Position numbers and translations under genes: made by a program
Shown here: one piece after another, positions 1 through 6,008 of the stretch
Position numbering within the stretch: position 1 is the first letter of the stretch
Layout: every line of letters begins with the position of its first letter
The notes under the pieces: generated by a model
Databases searched by the model: none
What the model was told of the DNA's origin: nothing
The model's input: the letters and a program-made list of their open reading frames with translations, nothing else
Assembly: GCA_027069385.1 (NCBI GenBank)
Contig: JALXER010000402.1
Span: forward strand, 1-9,838
DNA length: 9,838 bases
DNA from: Paracoccaceae bacterium
Lineage (GTDB): Bacteria > Pseudomonadota > Alphaproteobacteria > Rhodobacterales > Rhodobacteraceae
Reading direction: 5' to 3'

Positions 1-42
1 ACCAAGATTGGCGAACGGCGGGCGCTGTTCGCCAATCTTGGT
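1..42. repeat. Perfect 15-bp inverted repeat inside ribD
   Basis: The arm ACCAAGATTGGCGAA at 1-15 is the exact reverse complement of TTCGCCAATCTTGGT at 28-42, with a 12-base GC-rich loop between. It lies in frame in the ribD reductase region and encodes TKIGE and FANLG. A perfect 15-bp stem in coding sequence is more than expected by chance, but since the left arm starts at the first base of the window its true extent is unknown. It could act as an mRNA hairpin or protein-binding site, or be chance within a coding constraint. Confidence 0.6.
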
Positions 43-351
43 GCCCGCCTGATCGAGGTCAAATCCACCCGAAGCGGCGAACTGGACCTTGTGGATATGG
101 CGCAGAAACTGGGCCGCGCCGGTATAACCCGCTTGCTGGTAGAGGGCGGCGGCGGGCTGGCGGCCAGCCTGATCAACGCCGATCTGGTTGATCAACTGGC
201 GCTGTTCCATGCCGGATTGCTGCTGGGTTCAGGCGGGATTCCGGCGATCGGGCCACTCGGGTTTGACGCGCTGGCCGCCCATCCGCGCCTGACCCTGACA
301 TCCGTTCGCCGGTTGGGCAATGATTCACTCAGCCTGTGGCAGCCCGCCTAG
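1..351 (+). CDS. ribD: RibD, C-terminal reductase part (5' end outside window)
   Basis: This is the 3' end of the bifunctional riboflavin enzyme RibD: 116 codons, open from the first base of the window and ending in TAG. The visible part belongs to the C-terminal domain, which reduces 5-amino-6-(5-phosphoribosylamino)uracil with NADPH in the cytoplasm. The signature is LLVEGGGGLAASL at about residues 45-57 of the fragment, followed by NADLVDQLAL; this matches the LVEGG-x-L-aaS-l-x-x-x-LVDe stretch of the RibD reductase family. The deaminase domain with its zinc motif should lie upstream and cannot be seen. The gene ends inside the last codon of the convergent kpsC, sharing CTAG, with no room for a terminator. 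An internal ATG at 91 is not a likely start, because family sequence continues upstream of it. Other riboflavin genes lie further right, which supports the call. Confidence 0.9.
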   Translation, partial: TKIGERRALFANLGARLIEVKSTRSGELDLVDMAQKLGRAGITRLLVEGGGGLAASLINADLVDQLALFHAGLLLGSGGIPAIGPLGFDALAAHPRLTLTSVRRLGNDSLSLWQPA

Positions 352-2372
352 CGCCACAAATGCGCGTAACCGGCAAACCGGCCCTGTAGCTTTGCCAGCA
401 TGGTCAGGCCGACACCGCGCCCCGCCGCGCCCTCTCCCAGTCGTTCGACCAGCACTTCTACGGGACAGGGGATTTTGGTGACCGGATCGAGATACAACGG
501 GTAATCGATCAGGCAGGCATGCACCATGCCCGCCAGTTCGGGCCTTGCGCTGCGGCGCGCGCAAACCTGCCCCTGATCGTCGGTCAGCCCCCAGCCCGCA
601 TAAAACGGCATGCCAAGGCAGGTAACCGCAACCCCGCGCAACAGCGCCTCGAACCCCATCAGCGAGGTCATGGTCCAGACCGCATCCACCTGATCCAGCA
701 ACTGCGCCGCGTCGCGATCGACCGCCACCAGATCAGCGTAATCGCCCGCCCGGTCGATCTTGCCAACCCGCAGGCCCTTTTCCACATCGGGATGCGGTTT
801 ATAGATAATAAATGCCTCGGGATTGCGTTCGCGCGCGACCCTAAGCAGGTCGGCATTGGTGCGGATATCGGTGGTGCCCAGCCGGATAGAGGCGTCGTCT
901 TCCACCTGCCCCGGCACCAGAATAACCCGCCGCCCGTCAACCCCGGTAAGGGGTTGCGGCGCGGATTTCAGGTTGTACTTGGTAATACCCGCGGCGATCA
1001 CGCTTTGGCGCAGCCTTTCGGCACGCTCCAGCGCATCGGCGGGCAAGTCGCCCGACTCCGCAATCAGCCGTTCCAGCCGCGAGGCGCGGGTCGGGTCAAA
1101 ATAGATCCCCAGATCGTCCATCACCACCGAGGCCGCCGGAACCAGTTCGGCCCCCAGCCCCGACGAGCGCAAAAACCCGTCCTCCATCCGCCAGAGCGGC
1201 ACCTGGTGTTGCGCGCAGGCCGTGGCCAGTTCGGGGGTTTCCTTGCTGGCCCAGACCACCACCCGCGCCGATTTCGCCTTGGCCCGCTGCACCGCCTTTT
1301 GCGGCTGTTCGATAAAGACCGGCCGGTGTTTGTCGCTTTGCAAAAACAACGACACGCGCGGGCGTTTCCAGCTTTTCATGCCCAGCGCAACGCTTGGCTG
1401 GCGGTTGGCCCAAACGTGGCGCGACCGCGCCAGCAGCGCGCTAGCGGCGCTTTCGAACCGGCCCACGCGGTTTTTATAGGGGTTGAACCAGAACGGATAT
1501 TCCAGCATTGCCGCGGCAAAAAGCTGCGTTTTGTCAAGGGTTCGCCCGCGCCGCGCCACCGGTTGCCTGTCCTCGCTAAGGCCCCAGCCCGCATAGAACG
1601 GCACTCCGAACACCACCGGCCGGTGGCCCGCCAGAATGGCCTCGAACCCCATTTGCGAGGTGGCACAATACACCGCCCTTGCGTTCGAAAGCAGATCCCA
1701 CGGGTTGATCTGGCTGTCCAGCAACGTGGTGCGCCCGTCCAGATCGGCAGCACCATAATGCCCCGTTTTCAACCCGTTCACCACCGCCGGATGGGTGCGG
1801 ATAATGATCGGCGCATCGGGAAAATCGAGGCGCGCTGAGGCCAGCATCTGCTTGAATGTTTCGTCATTGGCCCGCCCGTATTCCAGCGAGGCATCGCCGC
1901 GGGTCTGGTCGATAATCAGCACATAGCCCGGATCGGGCGCGCGCGTCGCATCGCGCCCGACCGGATTATACTTGGACAGCCCGTTTTCACGCAAAAACCG
2001 GATACCCGCCTCCGCGCGCGCCAGCAAGTCAGGGTCATCCAGCGGCGCCGTGGCCAGCATGTTTTCCAGCCCCGAGGGCGTACCGGCGTCAAAATAGATA
2101 CCCAACTCGTCCAGCACAAACCCCGCGGGGGCCGTCCAGACTCCGGGGTTGACCGAGCGCAAAAACGCGTCTTCGATATTCAGAACCGGCAGGTTTCGGC
2201 GTTTGGCCGCATCGATCCCGCGCCTTGCCCGCCTTTTGCGCCCCCAAACCCCGACCGCATCCGCCTTCCATGCCAGCGGACCAATCACCAGTTTCCAGCC
2301 CGCGCTTCGCAAAATGCGCCGCACATAGGGCACTTGAAGGAACCCGAGCGTATAAACGGCTAGGCGTTTCAC
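348..2372 (-). CDS. kpsC: KpsC-type capsule polysaccharide Kdo transferase, two modules
   Basis: A 674-residue protein, the usual full length for KpsC, which extends the poly-beta-Kdo linker that joins group-2-type capsules to a phosphatidylglycerol lipid at the inner face of the cytoplasmic membrane. Two tandem copies of the capsule-synthesis fold are plain. Module 1 has IEDAFLRS (66-73), LGIYFD (90-95), SKYN (133-136), RTHPAVVNGL (192-201) and GVPFYAGWGL (256-265). Module 2 repeats these as MEDGFLRSS (396-404), LGIYFD (421-426), TKYN (464-467), KPHPDVEKGL (525-534) and GMPFYAGWGL (587-596). The start is GTG: the frame is closed just upstream by TAA and the next Met is at residue 105. A modest AAAGG lies 12 bases upstream. 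It follows the lipoprotein gene by 24 bp, so it is very likely in the same transcript. Its TAG overlaps the ribD stop. No inactivating change is visible. Confidence 0.92.
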   Translation of the reverse strand: MKRLAVYTLGFLQVPYVRRILRSAGWKLVIGPLAWKADAVGVWGRKRRARRGIDAAKRRNLPVLNIEDAFLRSVNPGVWTAPAGFVLDELGIYFDAGTPSGLENMLATAPLDDPDLLARAEAGIRFLRENGLSKYNPVGRDATRAPDPGYVLIIDQTRGDASLEYGRANDETFKQMLASARLDFPDAPIIIRTHPAVVNGLKTGHYGAADLDGRTTLLDSQINPWDLLSNARAVYCATSQMGFEAILAGHRPVVFGVPFYAGWGLSEDRQPVARRGRTLDKTQLFAAAMLEYPFWFNPYKNRVGRFESAASALLARSRHVWANRQPSVALGMKSWKRPRVSLFLQSDKHRPVFIEQPQKAVQRAKAKSARVVVWASKETPELATACAQHQVPLWRMEDGFLRSSGLGAELVPAASVVMDDLGIYFDPTRASRLERLIAESGDLPADALERAERLRQSVIAAGITKYNLKSAPQPLTGVDGRRVILVPGQVEDDASIRLGTTDIRTNADLLRVARERNPEAFIIYKPHPDVEKGLRVGKIDRAGDYADLVAVDRDAAQLLDQVDAVWTMTSLMGFEALLRGVAVTCLGMPFYAGWGLTDDQGQVCARRSARPELAGMVHACLIDYPLYLDPVTKIPCPVEVLVERLGEGAAGRGVGLTMLAKLQGRFAGYAHLWR

Positions 2373-2396
2373 GGTTAGACTGTACCTTTAGGGTTG

Positions 2397-3530
2397 CTAA
2401 AAGCTCTCGACAATCGTGGCGAGGCTGTCCACCGTCTTAGCGGTACCGGCCACGGCTTGCAACAATGCCGACCATTGAACAAACGGGGCCTGCGTCACAA
2501 AGATCGCGTCGTGATTGATAATGTTGAAGTTGCGCGCGATAAAAATACCGTCCTCGCGGGTCAGATCGATCACATAGGCCACCCGTTGCGGCGAGGTAAA
2601 CTCGTCAGTGTTCAGCAACGCATTGGCCACCGAAGCCGGTTCAACCCGAAACACGAACACGCCACGCGGGTTGGCCGTGGTTCCGTTCAGGCCGCCAATA
2701 CTGGCCAAGGCATCAACCGCGTTGGGGCTGTGTTCGTCAAAGGGCATTTTCTTTTGCGCGGTGGTAGAGCCGAGCGCGGTGAAATAGCGCCGGTCCTGAC
2801 TGATGACGATTTCGTCACCGGCATGCAACGCGATGTTATAGGCCGGATTATCGTACAGATCCTGCAACCAGATCCGCGCGGTGTTATTGCCGCGATGAAT
2901 GGAAAGCTGGGTCACGTCGGGGTTCAGCGACACGCCGCCCGCCGTTGCCAGCATCGACAGCAACCGCCGGGTAGAGGGTACAATCGGATACACGCCCTGC
3001 GTAGCAACCCCGCCGACAATGCTGACCGTCGATCCATCGCCCGAGGCCCTGCGGACCTCTACCTGCGGGTCGGGGGTCTGGCGTTCCAGAAGGCGGGTAA
3101 TTTCGACGCGCAATTCCTCGGAGGTGCGCCCCGAGGCGCGCACAACACCGGCATAAGGCACAAAAATATTGCCAAGCTGGTCAACCTGCACATCGGGCAA
3201 GGTGGTCGAATTGGAACCGGTATTGGCCAGCAGGCCGTTATCAACGTTTTCCCAAATGGTGATGGTCAGTTTGTCACCGGCATTGATCCGGTCAACCGAC
3301 GCATTGCCCGCGTTCAGAAATGCCCGGCTAAAACCGATTTCCGGCTCGGCACTGGCCAGCCGGGTTACGCGGTCATCCACATAGACAATATGGGTCGTGC
3401 CGCCATTTTCGACGGAACTGGCCAGAATTTCATGCGTGGTAGGGCCGGTGCGCGGCAATCCGCAGGCCCCGACGACCATCAGTGTCAACAATAGCGAGAA
3501 AAGGGCTCTTAGCCGACCTGATGTAACCAT
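2397..3530 (-). CDS. Wza/KpsD-like outer-membrane polysaccharide export lipoprotein
   Basis: A 377-residue outer-membrane polysaccharide export protein, the channel through which capsule leaves the cell. The N-terminus is a lipoprotein signal: basic start, hydrophobic core LFSLLLTLMVV (about 10-20) and a lipobox GAC with Cys23 as predicted lipidated residue. The Poly_export domain follows: INAGDKLTITIWENVDNGLL (82-101) and the conserved VDQLGNIFVPYAGVVRASGRTSEEL (116-140). SLBB-type beta-grasp regions come next, around VSIVGGVATQGVYPI (169-183) with LLSMLATAGGV (190-200), then a second around FTALGSTTAQKKMPF (250-264) with DALASIGGL (273-281). The length is Wza-like and much shorter than E. 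coli KpsD. The C-terminal segment WSALLQAVAG (353-362) may be the helix that forms the membrane barrel, as in Wza. It lies between kpsS and kpsC. The ATG has no strong ribosome site. The exact gene name (wza, kpsD or ctrA type) cannot be settled from sequence alone. Confidence 0.88.
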   Translation of the reverse strand: MVTSGRLRALFSLLLTLMVVGACGLPRTGPTTHEILASSVENGGTTHIVYVDDRVTRLASAEPEIGFSRAFLNAGNASVDRINAGDKLTITIWENVDNGLLANTGSNSTTLPDVQVDQLGNIFVPYAGVVRASGRTSEELRVEITRLLERQTPDPQVEVRRASGDGSTVSIVGGVATQGVYPIVPSTRRLLSMLATAGGVSLNPDVTQLSIHRGNNTARIWLQDLYDNPAYNIALHAGDEIVISQDRRYFTALGSTTAQKKMPFDEHSPNAVDALASIGGLNGTTANPRGVFVFRVEPASVANALLNTDEFTSPQRVAYVIDLTREDGIFIARNFNIINHDAIFVTQAPFVQWSALLQAVAGTAKTVDSLATIVESF

Positions 3531-3639
3531 AGTAATGCCACTGCCTGTGTTAGAGTGCTGATTTCACTGCTTTTATTTTTTTGTAGCGTCAACATACCAG
3601 ATTTACAGGGCAAATCCAGCCAAAATCCTTACACAGATG
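3531..3639 (-). promoter_or_regulatory. AT-rich gap between kpsS and the export lipoprotein gene
   Basis: This 109-bp gap is visibly more AT-rich than its surroundings and contains a run of 12 with a single interruption (T4-A-T7, 3571-3582; A-rich on the minus strand). On the minus strand TTGACG (3592-3587) is a good -35 candidate, but the sequence 17 bases on (CAGTGA) is a poor -10, so a sigma-70 promoter is only possible. The A-tract could also act as an UP-type element. No hairpin with a U-tract on the minus strand was found, so there is no sign that the kpsS transcript ends here. Confidence 0.25.
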
Positions 3640-4920
3640 TTAATCCACAACTTTTAGATGCTTTTGAGTCACACTTGTGCGCATCAGGGCCTGATACGGG
3701 TCGTCTTTGGCCAGCATCATATCCACCACGCGGCGGGTCAGGCCAGCGCGCCCCTGCACCGTATAATACCCGCCCGGCACCTGCGAGGTTTGCAACAGGT
3801 ATTCGCGGTAATCGTGATAGTACTTGCGATTGGGGGCCACCGGATTCTTGAAGAAATCAACCAGATTTTGCCGCGAGACCAGCTCATCCTTGTCAAAGAT
3901 CGAACGCCCCAGCGCGCGCACCGGCAAGCCGCGCCAGAACGCTTGTTGCGCGGCGGTTGAATTGATGGTCACCGCGCCAAGCGCGTTATCAAGCAATTGC
4001 CCCAGCTTGCCCCCGATGATGAAATCCACGCGGTCGGCGACCCCGGCCTGCTCGGCCATCTCTTTGATCTTACGCGATAACCCTTCGCGGCCGTCCTCTA
4101 GCGGGTGGGTCTTGAAAACCAGCCGATGGTGGCCTTGTCCGGCCTCGGCAAAATTTTCGATGCACAGCTTTGCAAACTCGGCAACCGAGGAAAAATCCGA
4201 ATGGCTGATGATCGATGAATCGTGGCCCAGTTGCAACAGCACGATGAAATAGGGTTCGCCACGGCGCAGCAATTTGCGGGTCTGAAAGCGGCGTTGCAGG
4301 CTGACGCGGGGCATGCCAAGCAGCCGAAGCGAGTGCAGGCGCAGTTCTTGCCACAGGGTGGAATTGCGGTGCGGGCGATAGTTCTTGTAAGGGCCGGCGG
4401 GCAGGATCAGGTTGAAATGGTACAGCATCCCGTACCAGATATGGTGCCAGATCGGCCCCCATTGCGCCGGAGCATCCGAGGAAAGCCGGGGCGCGCCATC
4501 CAGCGCGGCCTGCATTTCGGGCAGTTCAATATGCATCAATGCCGAATTGCCGTTGGACCCGTCGCGTTCATAGGTTGCCCAATAGGGGCGCAAATAGCCC
4601 TCCTCGAACACATGCACCACCAGCCCCTGCGCCTTGGCTGTTTTGACCGCAATCGCATGCAGCGGGCGGCAATCTCCGTAAAGCACGATATCGGTCAGGC
4701 CATGGGTGGCAATCAGCGCCCCAAGCGCCTCGGCCCAGCCGTCCTCGTCACCCTGATAGGGTTGATAGGGCAGGTTCTTGGGCCAGAAAAACCGGTCGCC
4801 ACGGGTAAACCCCACCCGCATCACCGAACAACCGGCGCGCTTCAGGTTCTCGGCAACGCGCCCGAAAAACGGGCCGTGCGGCCCCTGAAGAAACAGGAAT
4901 TTTCGATCGGTATTCAACAT
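3640..4920 (-). CDS. kpsS: KpsS-type capsule Kdo transferase
   Basis: A 426-residue protein matching KpsS, the single-module beta-Kdo transferase that is thought to add the first Kdo to (lyso)phosphatidylglycerol before KpsC extends the linker. Family marks are FLFLQGPHGPFFGRVAENL (8-26), GDRFFW (41-46), YGDCRPLH (81-88), FEEGYLRPYW (105-114), a FKTHPLEDGREG loop (269-280) and VTINSTAAQQAFWRGLPV (317-334), all close to E. coli KpsS. I place the start at the ATG at 4920, because family similarity begins just after it (RKFLFLQGP). An ATG at 4974 would add 18 residues, and an open frame runs back to 5409 across ribE, but that stretch is antisense to ribE. The ribosome site at 4920 is weak (GGA about 6 bases upstream). 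It is divergent from ribE and is the first gene of the capsule cassette. KpsM, KpsT and KpsE are absent from the window. Confidence 0.9.
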   Translation of the reverse strand: MLNTDRKFLFLQGPHGPFFGRVAENLKRAGCSVMRVGFTRGDRFFWPKNLPYQPYQGDEDGWAEALGALIATHGLTDIVLYGDCRPLHAIAVKTAKAQGLVVHVFEEGYLRPYWATYERDGSNGNSALMHIELPEMQAALDGAPRLSSDAPAQWGPIWHHIWYGMLYHFNLILPAGPYKNYRPHRNSTLWQELRLHSLRLLGMPRVSLQRRFQTRKLLRRGEPYFIVLLQLGHDSSIISHSDFSSVAEFAKLCIENFAEAGQGHHRLVFKTHPLEDGREGLSRKIKEMAEQAGVADRVDFIIGGKLGQLLDNALGAVTINSTAAQQAFWRGLPVRALGRSIFDKDELVSRQNLVDFFKNPVAPNRKYYHDYREYLLQTSQVPGGYYTVQGRAGLTRRVVDMMLAKDDPYQALMRTSVTQKHLKVVD

Positions 4921-4950
4921 TAACGTCCGGAGCTTTTTGGCAAAGTAGCC

Positions 4951-4970
4951 TTGTAACCCGACAATTACAA
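4951..4970. promoter_or_regulatory. TTGTAA-N8-TTACAA dyad between divergent kpsS and ribE
   Basis: A perfect 6-bp dyad, TTGTAA (4951-4956) and TTACAA (4965-4970), with an 8-base spacer sits in the 150-bp gap between kpsS (-) and ribE (+). The inner GTAA-N8-TTAC geometry resembles operators of CRP/FNR-superfamily regulators, but no regulator can be named. If kpsS starts at 4974 instead of 4920 the dyad would lie within its coding sequence. A convincing sigma-70 promoter was not found in either direction in 4921-5070. Confidence 0.3.
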
Positions 4971-5070
4971 TCATTCCCTTAGCATAAGTTCGGCTATCCG
5001 ACATCAAAGCAATGTTGCCCATCGCTCCGCGACGCGCTAGGACTGGGCCAGTCAAACCGGAGTTAAGGCA

Positions 5071-5667
5071 ATGTTCACGGGCATCATCACCGATATCGGC
5101 GAAATCGAAACCACGACCCAGCGCGGTGATATGCGCGCGCAGATCAAAACCGGCTATGACATGGACGGGGTGGATATGGGGGCCTCGATCGCTTGTGATG
5201 GCGTGTGCCTGACCGTGGTTGCCAAAGGGCCGAACTGGTTCGAGGTGGATATTTCGGCCGAAACACTGGACAAAACCAATATCGGCACCTCCGGCTGGCC
5301 GGCAGGAACGCGCGTCAACCTTGAACGCGCCCTGCGGCTGGGCGATGAACTGGGCGGGCATATCGTTTCGGGACATGTGGACGGGGTCGCTACCATCCTG
5401 AGCCAGCATACCGAGGGGGACAGCACACGGTTCGAATTCGACGCGCCTGCGCCCCTTGCCCGATTTATCGCCCCGAAAGGCTCGGTAGCGCTGAACGGCA
5501 CCTCGCTAACCGTGAATGACGTGACCGGCACACGGTTCGGGGTCAACATCATCCCGCACACCAAAACCCATACAAACTGGGGGCAGGCCCGTGTCGGAGA
5601 CACGGTCAATCTGGAAATCGATACCCTCGCCCGATATGTTGCGCGCCTGCAAGATTTTCAACCATAG
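5071..5667 (+). CDS. ribE: Riboflavin synthase, alpha chain type
   Basis: A 198-residue riboflavin synthase, which dismutates two 6,7-dimethyl-8-ribityllumazine molecules into riboflavin and the pyrimidine precursor. The two internally similar barrels of the family are complete. Barrel 1: MFTGIITDIGEI (1-12), MGASIACDGVCLTV (about 36-49), VDISAETL (59-66) and VNLERALRLGDELGGHIVSGHVDG (about 82-105). Barrel 2: KGSVALNGTSLTVNDV (about 136-151), INIIPHT-like GVNIIPHTKTHTNWG, and VGDTVNLEIDTLARYVARL near the C-terminus. The ATG is preceded by GGAG eight bases upstream, and MFTGII is the canonical N-terminus of the family. It stands alone on the plus strand, divergent from kpsS and convergent with the M32 gene, about 4.7 kb from ribD. 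No FMN riboswitch lies in the 150 bp upstream. The older name for this gene in some genomes is ribC. Confidence 0.96.
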   Translation: MFTGIITDIGEIETTTQRGDMRAQIKTGYDMDGVDMGASIACDGVCLTVVAKGPNWFEVDISAETLDKTNIGTSGWPAGTRVNLERALRLGDELGGHIVSGHVDGVATILSQHTEGDSTRFEFDAPAPLARFIAPKGSVALNGTSLTVNDVTGTRFGVNIIPHTKTHTNWGQARVGDTVNLEIDTLARYVARLQDFQP

Positions 5668-5692
5668 CCCACCCACACGCCTTAACCCCGTA

Positions 5693-5838
5693 GCGCTCCC
5701 GCAGTCCAGCCCGTGATTGCGTTCCGCAATCACAAGCTTCCCTTTGGGCCGGGCCGCCCTTCGGGCGGCAGGGGGGGGCGTTCCGCCCCCTCGCGACATG
5801 CGTCGCTCCCCCCTGAGAGTATTTAAGGAAGAATGAAG
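5693..5838 (+). repeat. Hairpin-array repeat, copy L, in the 3' region of ribE
   Basis: This element starts 25 bp after the ribE stop. In order it holds block A (GCGCTCCCGCAGTCCAGCC, 5693-5711); hairpin 1, 9-bp stem GTGATTGCG/CGCAATCAC (5713-5733); block B (CTTCCCTTTGGGCCG, 5737-5751); hairpin 2, 7-bp stem GCCGCCC/GGGCGGC (5753-5769); hairpin 3, 7-bp stem GGGGGCG/CGCCCCC (5774-5790); hairpin 4, 5-bp stem GCGAC/GTCGC (5793-5806); and a tail of C-run, TGAGAGTATTT and AAGGAAGAATGAAG (to about 5838). Hairpins 1-3 all have TTC loops. The G-run at 5771-5778 can also pair with the C-run at 5808-5813. It is plausibly a 3'-UTR stability or termination structure for ribE, although only a short U-containing TATTT follows, so it is not a textbook intrinsic terminator. 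Confidence 0.75.
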
Positions 5839-5844
5839 TCCCTT

Positions 5845-5989
5845 ACCTTCTTCTTTTCACAAGTATCCCGGGGGTGAATGGCGCTTGCGCCAGAGGGGGC
5901 TGGCCCCCTGCCGAGGCGAAGCCGAGGCGCGGCCCAAGCGGAAGTCGTTGGCTGGCTTTAGCCAGGCAATGGCTGGAGTGCGGGAGCGC
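5845..5989 (-). repeat. Hairpin-array repeat, copy R, in the 3' region of the M32 gene
   Basis: Read on the minus strand, this element begins 19 bases after the M32 stop and has the same plan as copy L. Block A (5989-5971) matches 18 of 19 bases of the L block; hairpin 1 is CTGGCT/AGCCAG (5965-5952); block B (5944-5930) matches 13 of 15; the hairpin 2 position holds a weak GGC-TTC-GCC stem within a doubled GCCTCGG motif; hairpin 3 is AGGGGGC/GCCCCCT (5909-5894); hairpin 4 is TGGCGC/GCGCCA (5892-5879); then CACCCCCGGGATACTTG and GAAAAGAAGAAGG (to 5845). Most stem sequences differ from copy L, yet pairing and order are kept. Together L and R form an imperfect inverted repeat of 297 bp between the two convergent genes. 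Confidence 0.75.
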
Positions 5990-6008
5990 CCCGTCTTATG
6001 GGCCGCGT

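Larger units (their letters stand above)
5668..6008. terminator. Convergent intergenic region, probable bidirectional 3'-end zone
   Basis: This 341-bp stretch between the ribE stop and the M32 stop contains no credible gene. It is filled almost entirely by repeat copies L and R. Because both flanking genes end here, the hairpin arrays are best placed to end or stabilise transcripts arriving from either side. The G/C-rich stems followed by AGTATTT (plus strand) or ATACTTGT (minus strand) lack a long U-tract, so factor-independent termination is possible but not shown. Transcripts reading through would contain both arms and could fold into one long hairpin. Confidence 0.45.

Noticed and set aside
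519..1838. 439-codon open frame on the plus strand, antisense to kpsC
   Set aside because: It mirrors the kpsC frame, has a proline/arginine/histidine-rich shadow composition and no family motif, whereas the minus-strand KpsC is unmistakable.
2394..3494. 366-codon plus-strand open frame antisense to the export lipoprotein gene
   Set aside because: It has shadow composition, no recognisable domain and lies fully within a well-supported gene on the other strand.
4921..5409. N-terminal extension of kpsS across the gap and into ribE (589-codon version)
   Set aside because: The extra residues are antisense to ribE and share nothing with KpsS, whose similarity starts right after the ATG at 4920.
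5693..5989. CRISPR array or tRNA in the repeat-rich gap
   Set aside because: There are no evenly spaced identical direct repeats with unique spacers, and no cloverleaf with a T-loop; the repeats are short inverted pairs.
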